Below are positions 24,638 through 33,736 of a stretch of DNA of 38,906 nt, piece after piece. The position numbers and the translations under genes are program-made. The notes under the pieces are model-generated. The model saw only the letters and a list, made by a program, of their open reading frames with translations. It did no database searches and was not told the origin of the DNA. The stretch's first letter is position 1. Each line of letters starts with the position of its first letter. The DNA is from Draconibacterium orientale. GTDB lineage: Bacteria > Bacteroidota > Bacteroidia > Bacteroidales > JAADGE01. The DNA is taken from the NCBI GenBank assembly GCA_022729995.1, contig DZBS01000021.1, positions 1 through 38,906 on the forward strand. The letters run 5' to 3'.

Positions 24638-27600
24638 TTAATGTTGTTCTCCGCTTTCTTTGTAAACAACATGTATTTCGACTCTTCGGTTTTTGAATCT
24701 GCCTGTTTCGCTATCGTTACTATACGCAGGCTCTTTGTCTTTCATTCCGACTTCTGATATTCTATTAGAATTTATTCCTTTAGATTTTAAATAATTAGCT
24801 ACAGCTTTGGCTCTTTCGTCAGAAATTTGTTGGGCATTAAAATTAATGGCTTCAACATTATCGGTAAAACCTTTTACTTCAATTTTTACATCAGGATTAT
24901 TTTCAAGTTTTTTCACAATCAAATCTAATTGAACTTTTGCAATTTGAGATATTTCGGATTTCCCGTAATCAAAATTCAAATTTTCGGCTTGAAGTTTTTC
25001 ACCGTCGAAAATTTTCAATAATAATATATCTCTTGTTATATTATCGAAAGCCGTAATTTGGTCGATTTCTAATTTCTCTTTATAATTCCAATATCCTTTA
25101 GCTTCAACAGTCATAACATAATTTTCTCCGGCAAAGAAAGTGCTGAAATATTCTCCGGTTCTGCTGCTTGATGCTGCCTCAACAATAAGTTCGTTTGTAA
25201 CAGAATTTCTAATTTGAATTCTTGAGTGCATCGGATTAAGGGAATTCCCGTCTCTTACAACACCTTTTAAATTTGTTTGTCTAATTACTTTAATGTCTTC
25301 AATATTAAAATCGTCGGCTTCATTAACGACAAAGTCATTTTGGTCAAATTTGATTTCTCTCTTTTTTTCATCGAAATCAAAAGTAACTTCAAATTGCTTG
25401 TAGCCGTTAAATTTAACCATGTAATAATCTCTTCTTAAATCGAAATTTTCATAAAATACGTTATTTACACTAACTTTGTAGAAGTCTGAAACAGGTAAAT
25501 AAGCTTCAAAATATCCCTCTTTATTTGTAAGAACGCTGTAGAATTTATTGTTTCCTTCAATTGTAATTTTAATATTATCTATGGGAACATTATCGAGTGA
25601 TGAGTGAGGTGCTCTATGCATAATAACCCTTCCGAAAACTTTATTTTTTTCTGTAAAAGGTATATATATTAAAGTGTCATTTGTTGCAGAAAAATTCAGT
25701 TTTGATTCTTCTGCGGAATAATTGTCTTTGTAACTTGAAGTTTGGGCATAGTTAAAAATATAATCACCGTTTACAATGTTTTTATATCTGATTGTTCCTT
25801 TTGAATTTGACAATAGCTCAATATTTGAAAACTCACCGTTATAATTAGGATTAGCAGCATCTGCAAGAGGGTCTTTTCTTTCAATATTAACCAAAACATT
25901 TCCTACTCCCGGTTCATTTTCATCATGCTTCAAATTTCCGTTAAGGTCTTTATAAAAAACGGCATTCAAATCGTAATACTTTAAGCGAGGTTGATTCCAT
26001 TGAAATACTTTTCTAATTCCAAATTCAAAATATGTTGATGAATAAAAATTACTTCCGGATCTAATTCCCGTACTTCTGACAGTTTGAGTACTTGTAGAAT
26101 TCAAGAAATAGAAACTCCAGCCTTTATTTGCATAAATATCAATTCTGGTGTTCAAATTAATTCTGCTGTCGCTGGATGACAAATTATTTATATATGTTCC
26201 TCTAATATCAAGTTTAACTTTGTCTTTATAAATAAATTTTTCGAAATACGGAATAATATTTAAACTTTTAGAAAAATATGATGTATAGAAATAAGCTAAT
26301 TCTTGATTCAAATTAATTGGACCATAGAAGTATAAAAAGTTAACTCCGTAAAACGATCTTTTCAAATTAATAGAAACTTCGGCAATCGGAAATGGTTTTA
26401 TTCTCTGAATTTCAGGTCTATAAATTCCATTTAAAATATTAGAGAATTCATAAACATTCACGTTCCCGTATCTGGCTTTAATTGTTAATGAATTAATGGT
26501 ATTTCTTTCTCTGAATGAAATTCCTAATTCACCTTTATATGCAATAGTTTTAAATGCAGATGTAATTTCAAAAGTTGCAAAATTATTTGAACTTTTATTT
26601 TCGAGAATAATACCTCCAAAAAGATATAAATTATTTTCTAAATTAATTCCGACAATTGTTCTCAATAAGTCATAATCTGAAAATTTATCGTTATATCTGA
26701 TGTCATTAATAAAGTAAACAGGTTGATATCTTTGCTTAGTATAATTTACATTCCAATTTTTATTGCTTTTAAATTTAGAATATAGGTCTGCATTAATATT
26801 TAGTCTGCCTGCCGAATAGTCAGAAAAATCGGGCGAACCATAAAAACTTTTCACTATAAATTTAGCACCTTTTATTGATGTTCTAAAACTAAAATTATAT
26901 CCGTATCCTTTATATGCGGTGTTAATACCGTTTATATAATAATCTTTTTGTGCATATTTCAATCTTAAATTAATATTATTTTTTTTAAATATATTTATTG
27001 ATAATCGCTCAAAAATACTATAGGTTTCGGATTTATATATTTCGTTAATTGAATAAACACCGCCGGTTTCAAAAAATATACTTTTCTTTAAATTTATTTT
27101 ATAGGAAAATCCCAAATTATATATATCCGAATTAACTCTTTGAGTAACTGCAAAGTTAACTTTTTGAATTTTCGAAAGTTGAATTTGGGAGTAAACTCCT
27201 CGTCCATATATATTGGGGTCAAACATTTCACCAAAGTAATCTCCAATGTTTATTATAAACTTAGGACTAATATATCCGGCATATAATCGAGTGTTTTTAA
27301 TAAAGTAATCGCCTTCATCTGCAATACTCCATTTTTCAAAATTATAGTATATTGTTCTGTTTTTATTTAAAAGTGTTTGTCCAAAAATTTTTGTTCGATA
27401 TGTTGCTTTTGTATTTCCAAAAATATTTTGAGCCGATGCTTCAATAATTAGAGGTTGTTCATTTTCATTAATTATTTTAACATATTGCCAGTCTAAATAT
27501 TTAAACCAAACTTTTTTGTTGATTATTGTATCATTTCCGGTAATATTAATATTTATGACATGAAGCATTAACTTATTATATTTATCGGATTCGTTTAAAC

Positions 27601-28237
27601 GGACTTTTATTGTAATAGTTGTATCTTTTCTTGGCGGTAAATCTAATTCTTTTATATAAATGCTGTTTTGTGCATCCGGAATAATAATAGTATTATCGGG
27701 TAAAGCACTAATTTGAACCTTTTCGCTCACATTCCCGTTATTCTTTAATTTTAAAGTGAAAGTTCCGTCGAGGTTTGTATTATCAAAGTATGATGTTTTA
27801 TTTCCGGTGAAAACTTGAAGATTGGTAACCGGAGGAATTGCCATATAGCTATATTCTGTTTTATAAAGTACACCGTTTGCATCACGAATTGAAGCATCAA
27901 TAACGTAACCTACACCACCTGTAACATCGCCTGCAACTGTAACTCTTACAGGAATTTTTAAAAGTGAATTTGCTTGTAACTGAAAGTTTTCCGATAATTG
28001 ACCAATGAGATTCCAATTTACTGGCAATGTGAAGTTTACGCTAAAATCTATTGAATGAGATGTTAAATTTTCTATATATAAAACATCAAAAAAAGTTTTA
28101 CCGGGATTTACCTCAACTTTTTCTTTTAAAAATTTAACTCTCAAATCACCCTCATTTATCAAATTTTGAGAAAAGATACGGCTATTCGAAAATATAAATA
28201 TTGTAAATATTGAAATATATAAAATGAGTATTCTCAT
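24638..28237 (-). CDS. Usher-like outer-membrane protein with OmpA C-terminus
   Basis: A 1,199-residue exported protein. A signal peptide covers 1-24 (ending RIFSQ). Two Ig-like, NEW3/COG1470-type domains follow (about 28-135 and 140-245). Residues about 255-750 alternate short amphipathic strands with aromatic ends (such as YNLGFSYKINLKKSIFFETG), as expected for a large beta-barrel. Then comes an SdrD-B-like module (FYKDLNGNLKHDENEPGVGN, about 755-830), two carboxypeptidase-regulatory-like modules (about 870-945 and 1005-1075), and an OmpA peptidoglycan-binding domain (about 1085-1195) ending GRFKNRRVEIHVV. The barrel plus Ig modules, next to pilin-like and chaperone-like genes, suggests an usher-like export pore tied to peptidoglycan; this is inference. 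It is the third gene of its operon, 19 nt after the preceding gene. Confidence 0.65.
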   Translation of the reverse strand: MRILILYISIFTIFIFSNSRIFSQNLINEGDLRVKFLKEKVEVNPGKTFFDVLYIENLTSHSIDFSVNFTLPVNWNLIGQLSENFQLQANSLLKIPVRVTVAGDVTGGVGYVIDASIRDANGVLYKTEYSYMAIPPVTNLQVFTGNKTSYFDNTNLDGTFTLKLKNNGNVSEKVQISALPDNTIIIPDAQNSIYIKELDLPPRKDTTITIKVRLNESDKYNKLMLHVININITGNDTIINKKVWFKYLDWQYVKIINENEQPLIIEASAQNIFGNTKATYRTKIFGQTLLNKNRTIYYNFEKWSIADEGDYFIKNTRLYAGYISPKFIINIGDYFGEMFDPNIYGRGVYSQIQLSKIQKVNFAVTQRVNSDIYNLGFSYKINLKKSIFFETGGVYSINEIYKSETYSIFERLSINIFKKNNINLRLKYAQKDYYINGINTAYKGYGYNFSFRTSIKGAKFIVKSFYGSPDFSDYSAGRLNINADLYSKFKSNKNWNVNYTKQRYQPVYFINDIRYNDKFSDYDLLRTIVGINLENNLYLFGGIILENKSSNNFATFEITSAFKTIAYKGELGISFRERNTINSLTIKARYGNVNVYEFSNILNGIYRPEIQRIKPFPIAEVSINLKRSFYGVNFLYFYGPINLNQELAYFYTSYFSKSLNIIPYFEKFIYKDKVKLDIRGTYINNLSSSDSRINLNTRIDIYANKGWSFYFLNSTSTQTVRSTGIRSGSNFYSSTYFEFGIRKVFQWNQPRLKYYDLNAVFYKDLNGNLKHDENEPGVGNVLVNIERKDPLADAANPNYNGEFSNIELLSNSKGTIRYKNIVNGDYIFNYAQTSSYKDNYSAEESKLNFSATNDTLIYIPFTEKNKVFGRVIMHRAPHSSLDNVPIDNIKITIEGNNKFYSVLTNKEGYFEAYLPVSDFYKVSVNNVFYENFDLRRDYYMVKFNGYKQFEVTFDFDEKKREIKFDQNDFVVNEADDFNIEDIKVIRQTNLKGVVRDGNSLNPMHSRIQIRNSVTNELIVEAASSSRTGEYFSTFFAGENYVMTVEAKGYWNYKEKLEIDQITAFDNITRDILLLKIFDGEKLQAENLNFDYGKSEISQIAKVQLDLIVKKLENNPDVKIEVKGFTDNVEAINFNAQQISDERAKAVANYLKSKGINSNRISEVGMKDKEPAYSNDSETGRFKNRRVEIHVVYKESGEQH

Positions 28238-28256
28238 CTTAAATTTTTAGGTTTTT

Positions 28257-28793
28257 TTAAGGTTCTGTGAATATCTTGAAACTTATATCTATTAGATAAA
28301 AATCCGGATTGTAATCAAAATTTAAATTATTTGTTTCACCGCAATAAATTGATATATCAATAAAAGTAGGGCTATTGGCAACTCCGGATGTTGTGAGAAT
28401 CGCACCTCTGTCATTAACATTTAGATATTTAACTAATGGTTGAGGTCCTTCGGACGAAAAACCGCCACCGGTAGCCTCAATATAAAAAATATTCAGCGGT
28501 AATATATTTAATATTGGGTCTAAATCTCCTGATAATTCGCCATAATCCGTGCCTACGGAAAGAGACCATGTCGATGGAATCGGGTTTGGAACATTAGAAC
28601 CGTCAACATCTTTATAATCGACGCTTAACCGAATACAATATAAAAAATGGTAACCGTTATAATATCTGTCAAAGGAGTCAAACGTAAACATAATTGTGTT
28701 ACCATATACATATTTTGCATTACAAGTAATAATTTGAGAAAAAGAATTTAATCCATAAAATATGAAACTCAATACTATAACAAATATTTTCAT
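28257..28793 (-). CDS. Secreted protein, possible minor subunit of the fibre locus
   Basis: A 178-residue exported protein. The ATG at 28793 is chosen because it begins directly at a standard signal peptide (MKIFVIVLSFIFYGLNSFSQ). The mature part starts with IITCNAKYVYGNTIMFTFDSFDRY, is beta-rich, and ends in alternating hydrophobic strands (FYLIDISFKIF). It has three Cys in the mature form. No family is recognised. It lies after the pilin-like gene and a long palindrome, and 19 nt before the usher-like gene. Size and position fit a minor or tip subunit, but that is inference from context only. Confidence 0.7.
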   Translation of the reverse strand: MKIFVIVLSFIFYGLNSFSQIITCNAKYVYGNTIMFTFDSFDRYYNGYHFLYCIRLSVDYKDVDGSNVPNPIPSTWSLSVGTDYGELSGDLDPILNILPLNIFYIEATGGGFSSEGPQPLVKYLNVNDRGAILTTSGVANSPTFIDISIYCGETNNLNFDYNPDFYLIDISFKIFTEP

Positions 28794-28829
28794 AAACGAC
28801 TCTAAGTATTGGAATAAATGCAAAAATAA

Positions 28830-28865
28830 GATTTTTCAAATGATAAGCTTATCATTTGAAAAATC
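28830..28865. terminator. Perfect 36-bp palindrome between subunit genes
   Basis: Two 18-bp arms meet with no spacer: GATTTTTCAAATGATAAG is directly followed by its reverse complement. It lies between the pilin-like gene (stop at 28889) and the next gene of the operon (start at 28793). In RNA it forms a hairpin of up to about 16 bp, followed on the minus strand by an AT-rich, not T-rich, tract, so it may attenuate or protect the upstream message rather than fully terminate. Confidence 0.7.
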
Positions 28866-28888
28866 CTAATATCTTTTTTAAGGACAAA

Positions 28889-29497
28889 TTAATTTGCAGA
28901 AAGAACAACAAATGCATTTACAACATATCTGTCTGATTGCAAATCTTGACTTAATAATGTGCCTGAAGTTCCGCCGGCTGCAGTAACTGCTGCAGTTGCA
29001 AGTTCCCAATGAATGTTAAATTCATTTTGTGTTGAACTTCCTGCACCAAGACCCAAACCTCCTGCAACAATAGTAACAGTTCCATTTGTTAATAAATCTG
29101 CAACAGGCGCAGCCGAACTTATTAAAGTCCAATTGGTTAAATTTGCATAAGTACCTGATTCAGTAATCCAATAACCAATATTGTCAACCGGCATTATGTT
29201 TGCGGCATCGTTTGTTCCAACAAGGTTGGCATTATCTGAATATAATGCTACATCAAAGTCAACTGAGGAAGCAACTGTAAATGTAGTAGTATACAAAGCA
29301 CTATTTGCGATACCAATATTATATTGGTCAATTGTGTTTACAACAAACTCAATATTTCCTCCGCTAACTATATTTAATCTCAAAATTGAATTAAGTGTTA
29401 CTCCAATTGGAATAATTCCCATATTTGAAACCGGTTGCGAAAAAGCTAATCCCATTCCAAGGAATATAGCTATGAATGATAGTCCTAATTTTTTCAT
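28889..29497 (-). CDS. Secreted pilin-like protein, putative major subunit
   Basis: A 202-residue exported protein with a clean signal peptide (MKKLGLSFIAIFLGMGLAFSQ, 1-21). The mature part is Ala/Asn/Thr-rich, low in charge and free of Cys, and consists of predicted beta-strands (LRLNIVSGGNIEFVVNTIDQY, TTTFTVASSVDFDVALYS) ending in an alternating hydrophobic strand, RYVVNAFVVLSAN. This composition is like that of Ig-fold fimbrial subunits with a donor strand; no named family is recognised. It is the first gene of the operon, next to its own -7 element and followed by a strong palindrome, the arrangement seen where a major subunit is made in excess. A fibre-subunit role is inference. Confidence 0.65.
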   Translation of the reverse strand: MKKLGLSFIAIFLGMGLAFSQPVSNMGIIPIGVTLNSILRLNIVSGGNIEFVVNTIDQYNIGIANSALYTTTFTVASSVDFDVALYSDNANLVGTNDAANIMPVDNIGYWITESGTYANLTNWTLISSAAPVADLLTNGTVTIVAGGLGLGAGSSTQNEFNIHWELATAAVTAAGGTSGTLLSQDLQSDRYVVNAFVVLSAN

Positions 29498-29521
29498 AAT
29501 TTTAATTTTTTAAAGTTAAAG

Positions 29522-29529
29522 CAAAGATA
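29522..29529 (-). promoter_or_regulatory. -7 element (TATCTTTG) of the pilin-like operon
   Basis: CAAAGATA on the plus strand reads TATCTTTG on the minus strand, predicting a leader of about 18-20 nt to the ATG at 29497. It lies in the 57-nt gap after the SpoIIE-phosphatase gene, so the operon has its own promoter even if some read-through occurs. Confidence 0.55.
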
Positions 29530-29554
29530 TAATAAAAAAGATATAAATATAATT

Positions 29555-31471
29555 TTATTTGGGGAACAGCTTAAATCCAATGACCATTACATCGTCAACT
29601 TGGGGTAAATTGCCTCTCCATTTTTCAAGAATTTCTTTTAATACATTTTTCTGTTCAACCATTGGTAATTCGTGAATTTGCATTAAAAGTTCTTTAAACC
29701 TTGTTGTCATGAATTTCCTGCCTGATGCTTCACCGATTTGATCTATATATCCGTCGGAAAAAATATAAAAAATTGTCGGTTCGTCTATTAAAATCGAATG
29801 ATTTTGAAACGGAACTTTTTCTGTTTTGTCATAAAGCATTCCTCCAATTGGTTTCACATCTCCTTTAATTTTATAAAAAGTACTATTTTTTATATAGATT
29901 AAAGGATTTTTTGCTCCTGCAAACTCAAGAAGATTTTTTTCGGGAGTATATGTGCAAAGTGCCATATCCATACCGTCAACATTGCTTGTATTATCTTGTC
30001 GTAATGTTTTTCTTATACCAACATGAAGTTCATCTAAAATAATTGACGGTTTGTAGTTTTTCTTCTGTGAAACTAAAGAATCCAATATATTATAACTTAC
30101 CATTGAAAGTAATGCGCCCGGAACGCCGTGTCCGGTGCAATCTATAGCGGAAACAAACACTTTTTTGTTTGGTTTTACATCTCCGTTAAGTATAAAATCT
30201 TCGTGAAACCAGAAGAAATCTCCGCTAACTTTATCTCGCGGTTCAAAAAGTATGAACGATTCTTTTATATATGAATTCAAATTATCTTGTTTGGGAAGAA
30301 TTGCTTTTTGAATTCCTCTTGCATAATCAATACTTTGCGAAATATCCTTATTTTGCTCTTCTATTTTGACGAAAGCGCTTGTTAAAGCAAAGTTTTTTTC
30401 TTCTATGTTTTTTTTTTGGATTTCTATTTCTTTGTTTGTTTGCTCAAGCTCCATACTGTGCTTGCGGCTTTTTAGGTAATTAATAACCAATATTATTGCA
30501 ATAGCTACAACCAATAAAATTAATCCAAATCCGGCACCAATTAATATATTTTGCGATTTTCTTCTTTCATTTGCTTGCTTTAATTCGGCTTCTTTAAGGC
30601 TGTTTTTCTTTGAGAGCAAGTCTTTTTCCGATTTTTCTTTTTGAGCAAGCACTTCGCCAATTCTTAGAGAATCATGAAGCATTTGTTCTCGTCTTTTTGC
30701 AATTTCGTCTGACGCTATTTTATCTTTTCTTATTAACTCCAATTCCAAATCTCCGGCTTTCTTTTCAGCATCTTTTTTGGCTAATTCTACAAGGTTCTCA
30801 ACCGTTTTTTTCTCTTGGTCTTCTTTTTGAATCTTTGTTTTTACAAGTTCTTTATATGATTCGTATTTATTTGAATAATCTTCTGTTTTTGCTATATCTC
30901 CGGTATTTTTATAATTTTCGGCTAAAAGTTTATAGCAAATCATCATTAACTTAACATGTTTTATTTCTGTTGCAATATCAAGTGCTTTTACAAGATGTAA
31001 TATTGATTCTTTATTTTTTCCTTGAATAAGGTATACATAAGCAATATCAATATATCCGGAGGAAATATCTTCTTTGTTTCCTATACTCAATCTAATTTTT
31101 TGACTGCTGTTAAAATATTGAAGAGATTTATCATAATCTCCTATATTAGAATAAATTAAACCAATATTACTGTAGATTTTTTTTGTTTCGGAATATTTTT
31201 GATTTTCCAAATTATATTTTGCCGATTCCTTAAAATATGGCAAAGCTTTTTCTTTATCATTTCTTTCTAAACATAAAACGGCTGCTTTGTAATAGTAATT
31301 TGCAGACTCAAGTGTTTTTCCGGTTTCGGAATATTTTACTGCTTTATCCAAATATTCTTTTAATTTTTCCTTGTCTGAATCTCGCAATTGGGCATAGATT
31401 CGGCTTTCCATCAAAAAAGACAAAATGATGGTAAACGCAATAATTGTTATATTCCGGAATCTTCTATCCAT
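29555..31471 (-). CDS. TPR sensor with SpoIIE/PP2C phosphatase domain (SiaA-like role)
   Basis: A 638-residue protein from the ATG at 31471 (MDRRFRNITIIAF); the longer frame adds 40 residues before the signal peptide. After the signal (about 1-28) come TPR repeats (about 35-225), a coiled coil (about 225-310), a membrane helix (about 313-337, LIGAGFGLILLVVAIAIILV), a second coiled coil (about 340-395), and a cytoplasmic SpoIIE-type PP2C phosphatase (about 400-638). Metal-binding motifs are SGDFFW, SAIDCTGHGVPGALL, DGMDMALCTY and YIFSDGYIDQIGE. It would sense something in the periplasm and dephosphorylate a Ser/Thr phosphoprotein, plausibly the SiaC-like protein nearby. Pseudomonas SiaA does this job with a different sensor. 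Partner assignment is inference. Confidence 0.85.
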   Translation of the reverse strand: MDRRFRNITIIAFTIILSFLMESRIYAQLRDSDKEKLKEYLDKAVKYSETGKTLESANYYYKAAVLCLERNDKEKALPYFKESAKYNLENQKYSETKKIYSNIGLIYSNIGDYDKSLQYFNSSQKIRLSIGNKEDISSGYIDIAYVYLIQGKNKESILHLVKALDIATEIKHVKLMMICYKLLAENYKNTGDIAKTEDYSNKYESYKELVKTKIQKEDQEKKTVENLVELAKKDAEKKAGDLELELIRKDKIASDEIAKRREQMLHDSLRIGEVLAQKEKSEKDLLSKKNSLKEAELKQANERRKSQNILIGAGFGLILLVVAIAIILVINYLKSRKHSMELEQTNKEIEIQKKNIEEKNFALTSAFVKIEEQNKDISQSIDYARGIQKAILPKQDNLNSYIKESFILFEPRDKVSGDFFWFHEDFILNGDVKPNKKVFVSAIDCTGHGVPGALLSMVSYNILDSLVSQKKNYKPSIILDELHVGIRKTLRQDNTSNVDGMDMALCTYTPEKNLLEFAGAKNPLIYIKNSTFYKIKGDVKPIGGMLYDKTEKVPFQNHSILIDEPTIFYIFSDGYIDQIGEASGRKFMTTRFKELLMQIHELPMVEQKNVLKEILEKWRGNLPQVDDVMVIGFKLFPK

Positions 31472-31631
31472 AATAATTCCCGAAACTGTCGGAATACAAT
31501 TATATTTTACAAATAATACGCAATATCGTATATTTTTTTTAAATAAAGAATACTTTTTGATGAAATTTGTTAATAGAAATATACTTATCAATATTTTTAA
31601 TCCATTTAACGCAATTTAAATAAAAATTTCA

Positions 31632-31639
31632 TAATTTTG
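31632..31639 (+). promoter_or_regulatory. -7 element (TAATTTTG) of the chaperone-like gene
   Basis: TAATTTTG, followed by TCGGAT, shares 14 nt with the acnB promoter (21906-21919). The predicted leader is about 45 nt. Confidence 0.5.
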
Positions 31640-31687
31640 TCGGATTAATTGATTATATGTTTTATATTAAATTTTAAAAAAAACTTC

Positions 31688-32500
31688 ATGAAAAATCATT
31701 TTATCTTTATACTGATTCTTATTCTATTTTATTCAAATATTTTTTCACAAGATTTTGAGGTTGCTCCCGTAAAAATAATTTTTAGTGTTGACCCCGGTTC
31801 AAAACAAGAAAAAACATTATCTATCAAAAATCATTCAAATATAAAACAAGATTTTTTGATAACTGTTGAAGACTATATTGTTGACAAATACGGTAATAAA
31901 CAATCTTTGCCAAAAAATTCTACTAAAAATTCGGCGGCTGATTGGTTAAGTCTTTCTTCGTCATTTTTCAGTATTAACCCAAATGAAAGTGTTGAAGTAA
32001 ATGTTACGATGACACCTCCCGGAGATAATTGGGCTACACGTTGGGCATATATTTATGTTCAAACAACAAAGGAGCGAACAGCGTTTAATTCCGACAAAAA
32101 ATCGACACAAACAGGGGTTGTTCTTAACGGAAGAATAGGCATACAGGTGATTAGAAGTGCTCAGGTAAAATTTGACCCTGTAGGAAAAATTTCAGAATTA
32201 AAAGAGATTGAAGAAAACAATATAGGAAATAGAGTTTTTACTGCTTTAGTCAATAATAACGGTCCTACAATTTTTGATGCTAAAATTACATTTCTTGCAG
32301 CTGATTTAAACACAGCAAAAGAAATTGAATTCACACCAATTTTTGTTGAAGTATATCCGGGATTTGTGAGAGAAATAACTTTTACACTTCCGGATAATTT
32401 ACCTGCAGGCGAATATTCTTTAGCTGCTATTTTAGACTATGGCAGCAAATTAAGCTTGGAAGGCACAAGATTGCAAAAAAAACTTATAATTATAAGATAA
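31688..32500 (+). CDS. PapD-like periplasmic chaperone candidate
   Basis: A 270-residue exported protein from the ATG at 31688 (signal peptide MKNHFIFILILILFYSNIFSQ). The first mature domain has the pattern of fimbrial chaperones and related Ig-like domains: FEVAPVKIIFSVDPGSKQEK, then LSIKNHSNIKQDFLITVEDY, and the motif WLSLSSSFFSINPNESVEV, where the chaperone family has a Pro-rich segment before the G1 strand. The second domain (about 165-270) is also Ig-like (FTLPDNLPAGEYSLAAILDYGSK). It is divergent from the pilin-like operon, with the phosphatase gene between them. A role in folding and delivering the secreted subunits is inferred from fold and place; PapD-like domains also occur in proteins with other tasks. 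Confidence 0.6.
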   Translation: MKNHFIFILILILFYSNIFSQDFEVAPVKIIFSVDPGSKQEKTLSIKNHSNIKQDFLITVEDYIVDKYGNKQSLPKNSTKNSAADWLSLSSSFFSINPNESVEVNVTMTPPGDNWATRWAYIYVQTTKERTAFNSDKKSTQTGVVLNGRIGIQVIRSAQVKFDPVGKISELKEIEENNIGNRVFTALVNNNGPTIFDAKITFLAADLNTAKEIEFTPIFVEVYPGFVREITFTLPDNLPAGEYSLAAILDYGSKLSLEGTRLQKKLIIIR

Positions 32501-32513
32501 TAAAAACCCAAAA

Positions 32514-33611
32514 ATGAAAAAATTCTGCTGCTTAATTTTGTTGAATATTCTTTCATATTTTTCTTTTTCTCAAAATATTGAAATTAATAAATACTATTTT
32601 TCAGGAAAAATTAAAGAATCTTATTTCGCAGATATTGTAAATAAAGACACTGTAAAAAACGGATTTTATAAATTCTTTTTTGAAAACGGAAACGTTTATC
32701 AAGAAGGTGAAATTAAAAATAATTTGCTTGAAGGCTCATGGAAAATATATTATGAAACAGGCGAAATAAAATCTGAAATAAATTTTGAAAAAAACTATAG
32801 AAACGGCAAATTTTGTCATTTTTATATCTCCGGAGTAAAAGAACAAGAAGGAAAATATAACTCAGAAATGGTTGAGGACACTTTAAAAACATTCTATAAA
32901 GACGGCATCATAAAAAGTATCGGAATTTATAAAAACAACCAAATGAACGGTTTGTTTGAAACTTATAGAGAAGACGGAAAGCCAATTGAAAAAACAACAT
33001 TTAAAAATAATAAAATTGAAGGACCTTGGAAATATTATTATGAAACCGGCGAATTAAATTATTCGGGCTATAAAAAGGGAACAGTTTTTATTGATACTTT
33101 AACTACTTTTTACAAAAATGGAACTGTTTCCCGAATTTCAATTTATCAAAACGGAAAACTTAACGGATCGTATTTATCATTTTACGACAACGGAAAACCT
33201 CAAATTCAAGCCGATTATCAAGAGGGAAATCTAACAGGAAAATACATCTCCTTTCATTCAAACGGTTCTATTGCCGAAACCGGACAATGTTCCGAAAATA
33301 GCAGAACAGGTTTTTGGCAATCATTTTACAACTTTTCAACAAAAGTGTATACCGAAGGAAATTATTTAAATGATTATTATCAAGGAATTTGGAAAGTATA
33401 TTATCAAAATGGTAATATAAAACAAAAAGGAAAATACATTAACGGAAAATCTGAAGGAAAATGGTTTTTTTATGAAGAAAACGGAAAACTAAATTCGTCT
33501 GGAAAATACCAAAACGATTTAAAAACCGGTAAATGGAAAATTTATAATACTTCAAAAAACATTTACGAATTAATTTATTTTGAGAAAGACCAAGTTATAT
33601 CGCAAAAATAA
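32514..33611 (+). CDS. Secreted MORN-repeat protein
   Basis: A 365-residue exported protein with a signal peptide (1-18, ending YFSFSQ). The rest consists of about thirteen MORN_2-type repeats of about 22-24 residues (G.w..yy.nG.l...g.y.ng), such as GSWKIYYETGEIKSEINFEK, GPWKYYYETGELNYSGYKKG and GIWKVYYQNGNIKQKGKYING. Databases often name such proteins 'YwqK-family antitoxin', a label with little support. MORN repeats form elongated beta-hairpin stacks that bind proteins or lipids. It starts 13 nt after the chaperone-like gene and is probably co-transcribed with it. Function in the locus is unknown. Confidence 0.85.
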   Translation: MKKFCCLILLNILSYFSFSQNIEINKYYFSGKIKESYFADIVNKDTVKNGFYKFFFENGNVYQEGEIKNNLLEGSWKIYYETGEIKSEINFEKNYRNGKFCHFYISGVKEQEGKYNSEMVEDTLKTFYKDGIIKSIGIYKNNQMNGLFETYREDGKPIEKTTFKNNKIEGPWKYYYETGELNYSGYKKGTVFIDTLTTFYKNGTVSRISIYQNGKLNGSYLSFYDNGKPQIQADYQEGNLTGKYISFHSNGSIAETGQCSENSRTGFWQSFYNFSTKVYTEGNYLNDYYQGIWKVYYQNGNIKQKGKYINGKSEGKWFFYEENGKLNSSGKYQNDLKTGKWKIYNTSKNIYELIYFEKDQVISQK

Positions 33612-33736
33612 TTCATATCACTTAATTAAGTAATTTTATCATAAAAATTATAGTTTTTTAAATAAATTATACGATATTTGAGGAATATACTTTTCAATAA
33701 AAAATAAAATTGATAGAAGATAAAAGAAATAAGGAT

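Noticed and set aside
28830-28865. The 36-bp palindrome as an invertible-promoter recombination site
   Set aside because: Only one copy is seen; inversion needs two inverted sites around a promoter, and no invertase gene is present.
32514-33611. MORN protein as an antitoxin (database name of the family)
   Set aside because: It has a signal peptide and no toxin partner; MORN repeats alone do not support an antitoxin role.
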